Both the position numbers and the translations under genes were made by a program. The notes under the pieces were generated by a model. It was not told where the DNA came from, searched no databases, and was given only the letters and a program-made list of their open reading frames with translations. Source: Pocillopora verrucosa (taxonomy: Eukaryota > Cnidaria > Anthozoa > Scleractinia > Pocilloporidae). From it: a stretch of 64,000 bases of DNA. The stretch spans positions 12,142,118-12,206,117 of the forward strand of contig NC_089324.1 in assembly GCF_036669915.1 (NCBI RefSeq). The letters run 5' to 3'. Shown one piece after another: positions 21,101 through 31,582 of this stretch (its first letter is position 1; every line of letters begins with the position of its first letter).

Positions 21101-24100
21101 TGTGGGCTGATTTTAATATAGATGTTTCACAAATTCGATGGCATTTCTTGACTAAAACGAAATTTTTTTGAGAGACTGTCCTATGTGTAAGTGTAACTGT
21201 TTTAACTGGAAATTCACATGCTAAGATCTCTACTTTGTGAAACGAATCGTTCAAATACATTTGGTTTTTTATGTATTTTAGCTGCATACAAGAATAAGTT
21301 ATAACTTCCTTAGATTGATTTAACAATGATCCAAGAAAATTCATCACTGAATAAATCTTTTTCATAAATTCTTTCGGTGAAAACTTTGCATAATCTTAAA
21401 TCCGTTCTTAGAAATATTTGTGATCAGATTTAGAGAATCCAGTAATAGAAATAAAGTTATAAGATTCTAAATCAATTGAATAGGTTGGCGTGTTATACAT
21501 AGCTTTATGATTTAGTTTCAATCTTTCATTGTCACCACGCAAAGAACGATCAGAGATGTTTTCGATAGAGAACTTAGTTTATTATCCTATTGAAACTGAG
21601 ACAGTCCTACGCAACTCAAATAAATGACAGAAACGAAATGAATTTGACAAGTAATCTTGTGTGATATATTCGTCATGATTCTAGTACAACCATAGACAGA
21701 CAGAAAATAAAACACCGGTAACTCAATAATTTTTTCATGTTTGTTCCTTTACAGAATTCGTAAAATAAATGATTTTAAGGGGATATGACGCTTTCCTGTT
21801 GAAAAATGTTTCTAATTTTGAAAAAAAAAATTGCGCCAAAACATATAATGAACAACTATAATCGATCAGAAAACACGTCGAAGTAAATTCCGAGAAAGTG
21901 ATTTAAATTGTAAAATGTAGAAATGTTGAATATTCGTTTGTGTGAATCTTATAAACTGAAAAATAGCTCTAGAGAAGCGTGATGCGTCGAGAGTATTTTG
22001 GATTAATAGCTTTAACGCGTCCCGAGGATCAAGTAAATTAATACAACGCTAAAAACCAGAGTCAGGTGTTGCCATTTCATGTAGATTATTTCCATAGATA
22101 AAAGAGAAACAGTCGCGAGTTTGTTACTTTGAAATAGGAATTACTTACTTGTTTAGGTAATACTCAGATTCTGCGGCTTCAGTAGAGATCTCTCATTCAC
22201 GAAATACCGTTTTACAACTTTGTGAGAAGGATGTTCGCGATATAAATTACATTTTGTTGTAAAACAGGTGTTTACGTCGAAGCTTTTTTGATGTAAATGC
22301 ACTTTATTTAGTTTTATCTTTTGTTTAATAAAAATGCCCCTGTTTGTTTTCTATATGAATCAAAATCCGGAAAAGGGCGAAACTTTGGCGATATCGGACA
22401 ACTTTGTTCAGGTAGTCTTTAAGTTTACAAGAAGTAATTAACTTGAGCTCAATTGAAAATTGATTGAGTTGTTTGTGAGTTCGAACAAATGGTTAACTGA
22501 CGAGTTGTGCGTACTTTCTGCGCGGCTGTTTTTTTCTATCGAAAACATCACGTAAAACGTTTCTCATGCCTTATATCTTGTGGCTTTAAGTCACTACTGA
22601 TTGTCCGAATCCTTGAGACGGGAGTAATCTTTGCAAATTTTGATGAACTTTCGGACATCTCGGTCAAATTTTCTTTTGTAAGTCCCGTTTCATTCAGTTT
22701 CCTAGCGTTGAATTTCAAACGTTGCACAATACTGCATCAATTATTAAATTTTGTGAAGAAAATTGTTGGATACTGATCTCTCTTGCTTTGAGGAATAAGG
22801 ACAAGTATTTAAGAAAGATTGCGAAACCGGGTTTCACATGAAAAAGCAGCTTACAGTTTACTGTATTCACCTGTTTCGCACTTCTCTAGTTGAAGTTGAT
22901 GAGTTTTTAATTTAATTTTTATTAAGATGGTTTCTTGCCATTGTTTACCCATTCCAAAAAGTGTCAAATGACCAGAGACGCGGCCTATTGAGAAAAGCGA
23001 TTATCCGGCGCTAATTTTGACGGCATTTAGTAAGAGATGTCTTTCTCCCACTGATTATAAAAGCTTTTATTTTTCCAAAGCTGCACACTCTCGGAAAACA
23101 AAGCCAAACGTGTACTCGCACGTGCTATTCATGTGTAAATTTTCGCCCGCTTTGTAAGTACCCTGATAAGACACGCCGTGCCCTCAACCCCTGATCGCCT
23201 CTGACGGCAGAAACCCACGCTTTTCTTTAACAAAGCATCTCCCCATTTCACCTAAATTAAATTGTAATTCTTAACTGATCTCATTAATTCAGTTTCCGCT
23301 TCATTGTGAAACATACTAGCCTCCCCCTTTTGATCATCATTTCATTTCATCTGCTTCTTCCGACGTAGCGCAAACACGTCATTCAAATAATAAATTTTCT
23401 CTTTCAACAGACGCCAGAGTTCACATAGGGCTTTTCCTTGTGTCAGACGCGTCATTCACGTAAACAGATAGCTTGGGAATAAATCCGAAAGAGTGAAGTC
23501 ATCTGAAACAGTTGCTCAAAGAACTCGAAGACGTCCTAACCAAGGTAAGACTAAAACCATTTGCGATTGTACACAAAGCTCTACAACTGTCACTTTGAAT
23601 ATGACATTTTTTGAAAAAAATCGATTTTTCGTTTTAAAACCTTTTTAAGTCAAATAACAGCATTTCTATTTTAGTTGCTTATGAAGACAGCAATAGATCA
23701 TGAACCATGTTCATGCCATCTTCATTCAACATTTTTCGTAGTTTTTACGATGAAATAATAAAATCCTCGTTGGTAAGACTTTCTTTAGAGAAGGCAAGAT
23801 ATATCACCTAAATGTTGATAAATATTGAGTTGTACAAAATTTAGATTGAACACCAGTTGTGACACTTTTTGAGCAACATTCTGAAACTAGAAACAAAGAA
23901 TTATGATTTTTACCTATCTTTTTCTTAATGTTTTTTTTCAACATCTGTGATCAACTGATTTCATCGTATCCCAAAATATCAGTTTGTTTAAAATTAGTAG
24001 ACTTTAATCTCAATAAATTTTATCCTTTCAATTAAAAACATAAGTCCTGATCAATTGGTGATGAATTCAAAACGCAGTCATATAAATAATTAATAAACTG

Positions 24101-25462
24101 TTTCTAATTTTACAATATATCTTTATTGAATTGTAATAACGTTATATCTTTGTTTACCGTAAATTATTTTAGATAAATATTCGACTCGGAGAGACATGGT
24201 TTTTACACGATTCAGCTTGAGCTAACTCTCTTAATTAATCGATAGCGTTTTTAAATTATCGTAAAATTTGAGCAATCACACGTGCAACAATAACGAATGC
24301 AGAATACTCACCAAACAATCTCTTCTACATAAAGCCAACATTCTCTGCTTAAGAAAAATATTTTGCTATCAAGCTGAGCAAAAATTAACTCTTAGCTATG
24401 ATTGCAGAAAAAAAAAAACCCATTGGAGCTGTTGTTGTTTTTTCGGGCGAGAGATAAAAAACAGAAAAATTATCTCTTGTGTTGTTTTAACCAACGCCGT
24501 GAAGCTTATTTCATTTTAACCCTCAGGATATTCATCAAAAGAAACATATGAAGTTTTTAAAACTTTTTTTCAAGAGAATTTACTTAAGATACTTATTTCC
24601 TTTCATGTTACACCATAAAGCGTATTATTTACTTTACCTAAATGAAATGAAATTTCGATTGAATAAAAAAATTAAATCGAGATAAGAAAGGAGGACTGCA
24701 ATTTTAGCAATTGCAGAAAAGAAATCAAATTCGAACCCAGGCCTCTAATATACTATCTGGGTGCTTCTTTCAACTGAGCTGGCTATTCGTTCATTACAAA
24801 TTAATCTTAAGTTTCATGTTGTCAGTAACGAAATCTTCTAAATTCTGAGAAGTTTGCTGCAATATCAATAACGAAAATCGGAGTGTGAAATACAATTTCT
24901 CCCACTAATCACTCTTCTAATGCATTACTGATTAAATTAATTGTAAAATGTGCCGCGCAACTCAATCTTGGTGATTGACAGTTCAAATGATACATGTGAC
25001 CGCATTACGAAGTTTTGAAAGAACTTGGGTGGCTTCTCATTGGCGGATTTAGGGTTAGGGAATCTGAGGGCTCCGAACAACCTCTTTTCTCCTTCCACCC
25101 TTTCCCCACCACCCCACCACCCCCACGCCTATTTGGTCTGTGGGCACTTTTTAAAGCTTGTCTGAAACCATGATTCTTTTTCTGGCGAGATCACATTTTA
25201 ATACTCAACTTAAGAAATTGAAAATTTATTTGAAATTTTTCCTTGCTTATTTTGATTCCGGTTTAAGAAATAACTACATGTTTTCTAAATCAAAGTTTCC
25301 CTTCACCTCCTATCAAAACGTTCTGGACCCGCCTTTGAATTTATCTGTTCCCTCCCAAAATAAATCTTAGAATGATTTAACTGTGCGTTGAAATCCTCTA
25401 TTTAGCGTAGAATAAAAACAAGTTGTCAAGTTTTGATCTCTTTTCTGTCCTCTTTTTGCAGC
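18101..25462. other. Long AT-rich intergenic stretch
   Basis: No domain-bearing ORF or RNA gene was recognised apart from a SINE remnant at 24690-24795. A possible non-coding 5' exon of the cystine-knot gene at 25463 ends at 23544 (CCAAG|GTAAGA). Short ORFs here are AT-rich and lack signal peptides, domains or splice support. Confidence 0.5.
24690..24795 (-). mobile_element. Degraded tRNA-derived SINE remnant
   Basis: On the minus strand an A-box-like TAGCCAGCTCAGTTG is followed about 50 bp later by a B-box-like GGGTTCGAATT (24728-24738). The stems do not pair well enough for a tRNA gene. Confidence 0.5.
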
Positions 25463-25789
25463 ATGACGAGAAATTTAGTTTACATCACGATCGCCATGTT
25501 GATGTTAAATTACGAGACATGCGCTAAAGACTACTGGGCGGATATGGGGGTGACGTGTGAGAAAGAAAAAGAGACAAAACGGGTTTGTGGTGGACAGTCT
25601 GTTGAGGACGTTCATGTATGCCGCGGAACGTGCAGGTCTTTAAGTAGAATTACAATGAGTTCATGGGACCGAACAGTTTGCACGTGTTGTAGAGCTGAAG
25701 GATTCCTAGAACGGGATAGAGAGTGCAACGATGGAACTGTGGAGAAAATAAAGGACGCGGCAGCCTGCGTGTGTTCAAGATGCTATTGA
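25463..25789 (+). CDS. Secreted cystine-knot (CTCK-like) protein 2
   Basis: 108 residues in one coding exon. The ATG follows an acceptor (TTTTTGCAG, ending 25461), so a 5' UTR intron is likely, with a possible donor at 23544/23545. The signal peptide is about residues 1-21 (LVYITIAMLMLNYETCA). The mature chain shows GVTC, RVC, HVCRGTC (CxGxC), CTCC (CxCC), EC and the terminal CVCSRC (CxCxxC), the same order as the 17750-18100 gene. Outside the cysteines the two are very different. An AATAAA lies at 25845-25850. It is the closest relative of the broken copy at 30612, with which it shares WGVTC/MGVTC, CRGT and SRI blocks. Extracellular location is well supported; partner and receptor are unknown. 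Confidence 0.82.
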   Translation: MTRNLVYITIAMLMLNYETCAKDYWADMGVTCEKEKETKRVCGGQSVEDVHVCRGTCRSLSRITMSSWDRTVCTCCRAEGFLERDRECNDGTVEKIKDAAACVCSRCY

Positions 25790-25844
25790 GCGTAGGAAAA
25801 AGGACACAAAAGCTAGCTGACTTTGAGTAAAACCATACAGAGGA

Positions 25845-25850
25845 AATAAA
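25845..25850 (+). other. Polyadenylation signal AATAAA, cystine-knot gene 2
   Basis: AATAAA 56 nt after the stop at 25789. Confidence 0.6.
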
Positions 25851-26225
25851 ACCAGGAACGTATAGGGAACATGAAACTAACAATATTTGGAACACATTAT
25901 TGGGTAGATTGTTCGTTTTCAAGTATGGTAATGTTGAAATTTCCAATTTAACGCATGCAGCGTAAGGTACTGACCATCTTAAGCTGATTATGAGTAAATT
26001 AAGGCTTGATTGCGTCTCAACGACCTGATTGCTGGTTGAGGTATTCAAATAAAACAATTATCAAATTTATCCTCGTTCTTCATTGATGATAAAGTGTAAG
26101 CGATCGATGCCGAGGGGGTTTTCACTTAAAGATTTTCACTTCAACTAGGGAACTGATCATTATCTATCCGGAATCCGGATAGATTTTCTTTAGTCCTCCA
26201 TGTATACTCTGTTAGCAAAGACTAG

Positions 26226-26310
26226 TCTTGTACCCAGACTTCCACAGCCAAACGGTAGTACGTACATTTCAGTTATAGTTTCACGGTAGGATCTGGGTAC
26301 GATATTAGGC
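26226..26310. repeat. Short element with GTACCCAGA/TCTGGGTAC inverted ends, copy 1
   Basis: It begins CTTGTACCCAGAC and ends GGATCTGGGTACGATATTAG. The same plan is seen at 27464-27534. Confidence 0.7.
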
Positions 26311-27119
26311 AACGACTGATTCTCTCTCCTTTCCCCTGAAAACTATGTGATCCCCCCAACAACACTAAATTACCGAGACAGGGTATACTCTCCCATCGAC
26401 GCAGCATCACAGTTTCTTTAGAAACTTACCCCTTTATTCAGTTTCTTGTATATATTGTTGTTCCATTTAACCTTGTCTTATATATCTTGATAAAACCTAG
26501 GATATTCAGGTTTTAGGATTCATGATAAAAGGAAGATCAAAATGCCAATTCTATCCAAAAAAGAAAGTGTCGTTCATTGTCTATTGAAGTTGATATTTTT
26601 GGTCTAAGTGAAATTTTTTTTGTGTGTTATATAGTTGTTCAATCCTGATTGATCAAAAACAGTGAAGCTGAAGTTATTATGATGAAGTACTTCATTGTTT
26701 AAGTTTTGGTTTGTGTGATACCAGCACGTTACTTTTTCTTTGATGAATGTCTCAATGAAGAGATTACTGGTGGCATACTCAGACCAAAAAGTGGTAAGGG
26801 CCTGGATCAATATTTCGAAAGCCATACGGGTAAATATTAATTCACAAACCGAAAGTGCTATTTTCAGATCGATTATTTAAATCTTCAAAATGATAGGGCG
26901 GGTCTCAGCTCAAAATTGAAAATCGTTCTGTTTCATTTCCTGAAATATATATATATTTTGTTTGAATTTTTCAACTGCTGATATCTCGATCTTGAGCAAG
27001 ACCCGGCAAACAAACAGGTTTTTCGGTTAGGTTACCTGATCTTCGAGGAACACGCCCCTAGTTACTTAAAAGATTATTGACTGTAATTATGTTATCGGTA
27101 AAAGCCATCCTATAGTTAT

Positions 27120-27200
27120 GTAGCTCAGGGATAAGTGAATAGGACCATTTCACAGCAGGTTGTGAGTTCGACGACGGTCGGCAATCATGAAGGGTTTCCT
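27120..27200 (+). mobile_element. Possible tRNA-like SINE remnant
   Basis: GTAGCTCAGGGATAAG resembles an A box and GTGAGTTCGAC a B box at normal tRNA spacing, but the stems are poor. Weak call. Confidence 0.3.
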
Positions 27201-27463
27201 TCGCCAAACTAGCGACGCTTAATCACAGAGTTTGGAAGTTTCTCAGTCCTTGAAGATCGTTGCAGGCGACACCGCAGAGTGCCCCAAGAGAATATTACAC
27301 TGCTGATGCAGTTTGTCATCAAAGGCTGTAGTATGACGGTACAATTATTGAAATACTCTATCATCTTACCATCCCATCTAGTACACCAACAAAGCTTTCA
27401 AAATTGTTGATCAAAACAGGAAGCTAATCACTTGCCACTTTAATATATGACCCAAGTATAAGT

Positions 27464-27534
27464 CACGTACCCAGACCTTCCATGGCCAAGTGGTTCGGTT
27501 ACACTTATACGGTAGGATCTGGGTACGAGATTAG
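27464..27534. repeat. Short element with GTACCCAGA/TCTGGGTAC inverted ends, copy 2
   Basis: ACGTACCCAGACC...GGTAGGATCTGGGTACGAGATTAG, matching 26226-26310 at both ends and in the CGGTAGGATCTGGGTACGA block. Confidence 0.7.
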
Positions 27535-28139
27535 CCCAATATTAAAAATCCGAAAGTCTGGAGATCGAATTCTTTTTCGCATAATTTCCCACTAGCGTCA
27601 CTGAGAATTCCGCACACGCTGGTTCAATAATCTTGGACCGTATACTTTCACTCGATTCAGGCTTTATTTGTCGAAAATTCAGCATTACACGTACCGTCCA
27701 ACTATCTATCTATTCCATTCCAAACTAACCTAGGGTTACAAAAATCGCTGCATTTATTAGCTCCACACCCAGTTAACTAATTCCATGTGGGATTCAAGCC
27801 TTGCTCACGTTCTACAACGATTCGCGGGTACTAATTTCCTATCAAACATGGGTTTACTTGACAATCATGCTGCTATGTTCCTACGCGCTTAATGCCCTGG
27901 AAATACCTAATTCGATACATCTCTGTCGGCGGAACTTATTTGATTATCCTAGTAGAATGTAACGTGGAACACTTCACTTTAACGTTAGAAAAATTCAACC
28001 TTAACGGTAACGAAATTACAACTTGCTTAATACACAATTATAAATATGATAAAACAAGGGAATCAATTTTGAGCGTAGAAACGCTTCACGACACACTTTT
28101 AATTATTCCATGATATATTTAGTCGACGACTTAGTTATA

Positions 28140-28440
28140 AATCTACCATCTTTTCCACAGAGATAAAAAGCAAAAACAAGGAAAAGTAAGGGCCCATCAA
28201 TATGATCTCGGGTTCCCGAGATAATCCTCCCTTCTCACGTTTTACCCTGGACGAGCTAACTTTTCGCTTTTTTTTTTTTTTTGAAAAATCAAACCAACCT
28301 TTTATATGACGAACTTGTCTCGAGAGGCGAGACAACAGGGAAGGGTAAGCATGAGGTCTCGCCTCGGGAGATAGCGTGACCCTGTCAGGCGGAACACCTT
28401 TTCCTCACTTCGGCTCGCCTGCCCGAGACGAGACGGCTCA
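28140..28440. repeat. Probable dispersed repeat rich in CTCGCCTCG/CGAGACGAGAC
   Basis: The segment combines an A/T run, CGAGAGGCGAGACAACAG, GGTCTCGCCTCGGGAG and CGGCTCGCCTGCCCGAGACG. It reads like a degraded palindromic element rather than coding DNA. No second copy is in the window. Confidence 0.35.
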
Positions 28441-28644
28441 AATTGTCTTCTGCGGTCCGCCATTTCAACATGTCACTTGCCTAACCGTTCGAGGGAGACT
28501 GGTTAGAGGACAGTTGTTGTAACCCACAACACCATAAAAACGTTCCGTAAAGTTGTCTCGCGGGAAGGTTTGTCTTGGGTACCCGCGACTATGTAAATGT
28601 GGCTTAAGTTTAGTTAGTGCCTCGCTGTAAGAAAAATCACCTTG

Positions 28645-29991
28645 TCAAACAATACAGGAAAATAATATTTCGGGAAATTGCCCCTCCTTAGTGGTGGTGG
28701 CATTACTGACATCGTTGACATTTGTAAATGTAAATCTCGCTATGGGAAGTATATATTGGATGATGGCAGTTCCATTTCTCCCGACCCAAGATTGCGGACC
28801 ATGAATGATCGCTTTAAATTCATAGTCTGTATTTTTCTTGACATAAATTGGAGCGTGGAACATAAGTTCACATCCGAAATAGAAATCACATTTGTATGGT
28901 ATATACGTGCATTGAACAGTTTCCGATACGACCTCTTCAGGGAAAGTTTGGCCACTTTCTTTTAACTCCACAGTGATGGAGTAGCTATTGTTATCGCTTC
29001 CAAACAAGCCGACACCATGTACAATAATATCTCTGTCCACACGAAAAAGGAGTCGATCGTTGTTTCCCCCGTTAACTCTGTTTCTTCCATCTAGTAGTGA
29101 TCTAAATCTGCGACAATGATAAATCCTATGATCGCTGAATCCTGTTCGTTTGGAATCCAAAAATCCCAGTGAAGACGCGGGCTGGGCGTAATTGTAATAT
29201 TTGAAAAATCTAGCGACTTCCTGAGTTGTAAGTATTTCACTAACAAGAACAATTCTGGCAAATTCAGCTTGTCTTATAAGAGGAAAGCGTATTCCTCTCA
29301 CGATGGACTCTCCAAGAATTCTTCTTTTCACTTTGCCGTTTTTTGATAATCCTTGTCTCTCACATTCCTTTGCCGCCCAGAGATTGACTGCTTGGAACAA
29401 ATTCAACTCTTTAATAGCCAAGCTATCCCTTTGGACAACTGCTTCAAGTAAGGATCTCTCAATTGTCTTAAAAGCCTCCGATCTCAAGGCTTGCTCTGTT
29501 TGATTATCAACCACGTCCCAACATTCCTCTACCAACTCTTTCTCTTCATATATCAGAGCCGAGGGTAGAACGTTGAACACATTTGATGAATCCACGTTTT
29601 CTTGCAAATAAGTCACGCATATATCAGCCAGTGCAGGCACTATATATTTATTCGCTAAATACAGCACCCCCATCACATTATTTCCGTTTAAGTTGGCTTC
29701 GTCGCTGTACATGTAGCGAAACAGCTCCAGCAGACTCTCGTACTCACAGTCAGGCAGTTCAATGGTGTCTGTACGCTCCGCTAGCACATTGTGAAACATT
29801 GCCTCAAACACAGGACTGCTGATCGACAGTATGAACTTGTGAGCTGGAATCTGTCGTTTAATTTTACTTTCTCCTACAGTCTTAGGCACAATAAACTTCA
29901 CGTCGCTGTAGAGATCGTTGTTAAACATATACTCGGTTCTTTCGTTGATGTTGGGTCGTGATGGTTGCCAGTTTCCCTTGGCGTGAGACAT
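28645..29991 (-). CDS. BTB-BACK-PHR domain protein, BTBD6/BTBD3-like, intronless
   Basis: 448 residues in a single exon. The N-terminal BTB/POZ domain (about 25-125) contains FNNDLYSDVKFIVP, IPAHKFILSISSPVFEAMF and LLELFRYMYSDEANL. A BACK domain follows (about 130-240; ALRSEAF..IERSLLEAVVQRDSL and LFQAVNLWAAKECERQG). A PHR domain comes last (about 295-445; LLFRVDRDIIVHGVGLFG, IQYILPIARF). This is the BTBD1/2/3/6 architecture. The family usually serves as substrate adaptor for Cullin-3 ubiquitin ligases. Full length is retained with no stops or frameshifts, so the gene looks functional. Lack of introns may mean an old retrocopy. The ATG at 29991 gives the usual distance to the BTB domain. It lies on the same strand as AP4M1 with a cystine-knot pseudogene between. 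Confidence 0.92.
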   Translation of the reverse strand: MSHAKGNWQPSRPNINERTEYMFNNDLYSDVKFIVPKTVGESKIKRQIPAHKFILSISSPVFEAMFHNVLAERTDTIELPDCEYESLLELFRYMYSDEANLNGNNVMGVLYLANKYIVPALADICVTYLQENVDSSNVFNVLPSALIYEEKELVEECWDVVDNQTEQALRSEAFKTIERSLLEAVVQRDSLAIKELNLFQAVNLWAAKECERQGLSKNGKVKRRILGESIVRGIRFPLIRQAEFARIVLVSEILTTQEVARFFKYYNYAQPASSLGFLDSKRTGFSDHRIYHCRRFRSLLDGRNRVNGGNNDRLLFRVDRDIIVHGVGLFGSDNNSYSITVELKESGQTFPEEVVSETVQCTYIPYKCDFYFGCELMFHAPIYVKKNTDYEFKAIIHGPQSWVGRNGTAIIQYILPIARFTFTNVNDVSNATTTKEGQFPEILFSCIV

Positions 29992-30308
29992 GACGTTTGA
30001 AGCAAGAGATCGAGGTATAAAAAGCGAAGGTAAAATTTTAAAAGACGTGTTCCTTTTAACAAACTGCGTGTGTTCATCTCAGACATCTGTCTTTGACACA
30101 AATTTACATCTCATCACTATGCTGGATACACATATGTTATTTACCGTGTGGGAAGTCCGTATGGCAAACTATTGTATGCGAGGTCCGAAAATAACTTCTG
30201 ATTTTTTTTTTCCGCTTTGCTGCGGAATGGCGCGGAAAAATTCCGGATAGTGGTCCATAGTGTAAAAAGCTGGTTACGATCGCACGTTTAACCAATCACA
30301 TTCGAGGA

Positions 30309-30410
30309 TCTAAGATGGGGGTGATATGCAGAGGATTATGGGGGGATCACATGGTTTTTAGGGGGAACGGACTGGGGAGCAGTCGTCGCCAACAGAGTAC
30401 AAGGGGGGGA
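30309..30410 (+). repeat. G-rich dispersed repeat, copy 2
   Basis: Matches 6484-6575 (GGGGATCACATGGTTTTTAGGGGGAACGGACTGGGGAGCAGTCGTCGCCAACAGAGT). Further G-rich remnants continue to about 30490. Confidence 0.6.
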
Positions 30411-30611
30411 GGACTGTAGAAAATTGACTGCCAATGAAATGCCATTGAGGGGGATCATAGGATATTACTGAGCTTAGGGGGGGGTCAGGTAAATGTTATC
30501 GTGATATAACTAACACTCCTCCCCCTTCCCCAACAGGCGGTAAAGAATGGCCTGTTCTTAAAGCATCACTTGATTGTTGTCATTTTCAGGATTTTTGTCG
30601 TACTTGCCACA

Positions 30612-30909
30612 ATGGTATTCATTCAGCTAACATGGGCCGGTATTTGGGAGGAATGGGGAGTCACATGTGACCGTGAACCACAGATGTTTAAAATCTGATG
30701 GAAAGAAAGACGTCACAATTCAAAAATGTCGAGGAACATACCACTCCTGAAGTAGAATTTTCATGGCTTCCCTCCGGTACAGAATGGTGTGTGAGTGTTG
30801 CAAGAGTACGGGGTACACAGAACAATCTACGCATTGTCCTAATGGGAAAGCGGAGAGAGTTCGTCACGTTAACAATGGCTCGTGCTACGAGTGTTACACG
30901 GCGAGATGA
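30612..30909 (+). pseudogene. Broken cystine-knot (CTCK-like) gene copy
   Basis: Related to the gene at 25463-25789. A signal-peptide-like stretch is followed by WEEWGVTCDRE (compare YWADMGVTCEKE). Then a one-base frame change occurs near 30690, followed by CRGTYHS, an in-frame TGA, SRIFMASL, CECCKSTGY, HCPNG and CYECYTAR. Damage seen: a Cys replaced by Ser before CRGT, the second Cys of CxGxC replaced by Tyr, TTA changed to TGA, and the counterpart of the start ATG gone. An acceptor-like CATTTTCAG still lies at the homologous place (about 30588), so the copy arose by DNA duplication rather than retroposition. A sequencing error could explain one defect but not all. Confidence 0.8.
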
Positions 30910-31128
30910 AATGCGTGAACGGTGCTCGGAAAAAATCAAGGAGTACGAGCGCTATGAGGGCGTAGAGGTGCATCTTTTGTTGTGGTAGATCGCATGCTAG
31001 AAATGCCTTAACAAACTAAATAAATTCGTACGTCTCCAGCTTCATATCCTCTCTCTCTCGCATGTTTTTCTCTTATGATTTTTTTGTGAAAACGTAAGTG
31101 AAGGGTGATTTTGATAGTTAATTTTGAA

Positions 31129-31146
31129 CCCCCCCCCCCCCCCCCC
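31129..31146 (+). repeat. Poly-C run (18 C)
   Basis: Uninterrupted C18, followed by CTGAATCCGCCCCTGGATC, a context typical of a degraded dispersed repeat. Confidence 0.85.
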
Positions 31147-31291
31147 TTGGTAAACACCCCTGAATCCGCCCCTGGATCATCACGGTATGATCCCAGGCGC
31201 CACATGTTTCCAACAAATGAAAAAAAATAAAAGTCTAAACAAACAACAAGAACAAAATCAAATGAGGACAAATTCCCAAGAATTCTATTAC

Positions 31292-31297
31292 TTTATT
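31292..31297 (-). other. Polyadenylation signal AATAAA, AP4M1
   Basis: AATAAA on the minus strand, about 286 nt past the AP4M1 stop at 31583. Confidence 0.45.
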
Positions 31298-31582
31298 TCT
31301 CCTTTCAGTGAAAGCTCAGACTGAATCGGTGACTTCAAAACACTAAGTTGTGAGAAATAATAACCCATCGAACTTGAGTTACAATTTATGCGATCTATGG
31401 ATTAACTTTTCTTTAAATTTCCAGTGGCCCCAATTCCACCATGATATTCACCAAAATGCAATGCGCGCTTAACGTTTAAGAAGAGGCGAACACGTAGCAC
31501 TTAATTAGCTTTTCTAAACCAGAGCTCGATCTATCCGAGATGTTTTTCAGTATCTTTCCGGCATATTCTCCGCGGCCTCCAG

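Noticed and set aside
21015..21365. 116-codon minus-strand ORF
   Set aside because: AT-rich, no domain, no signal peptide, no neighbouring exons.
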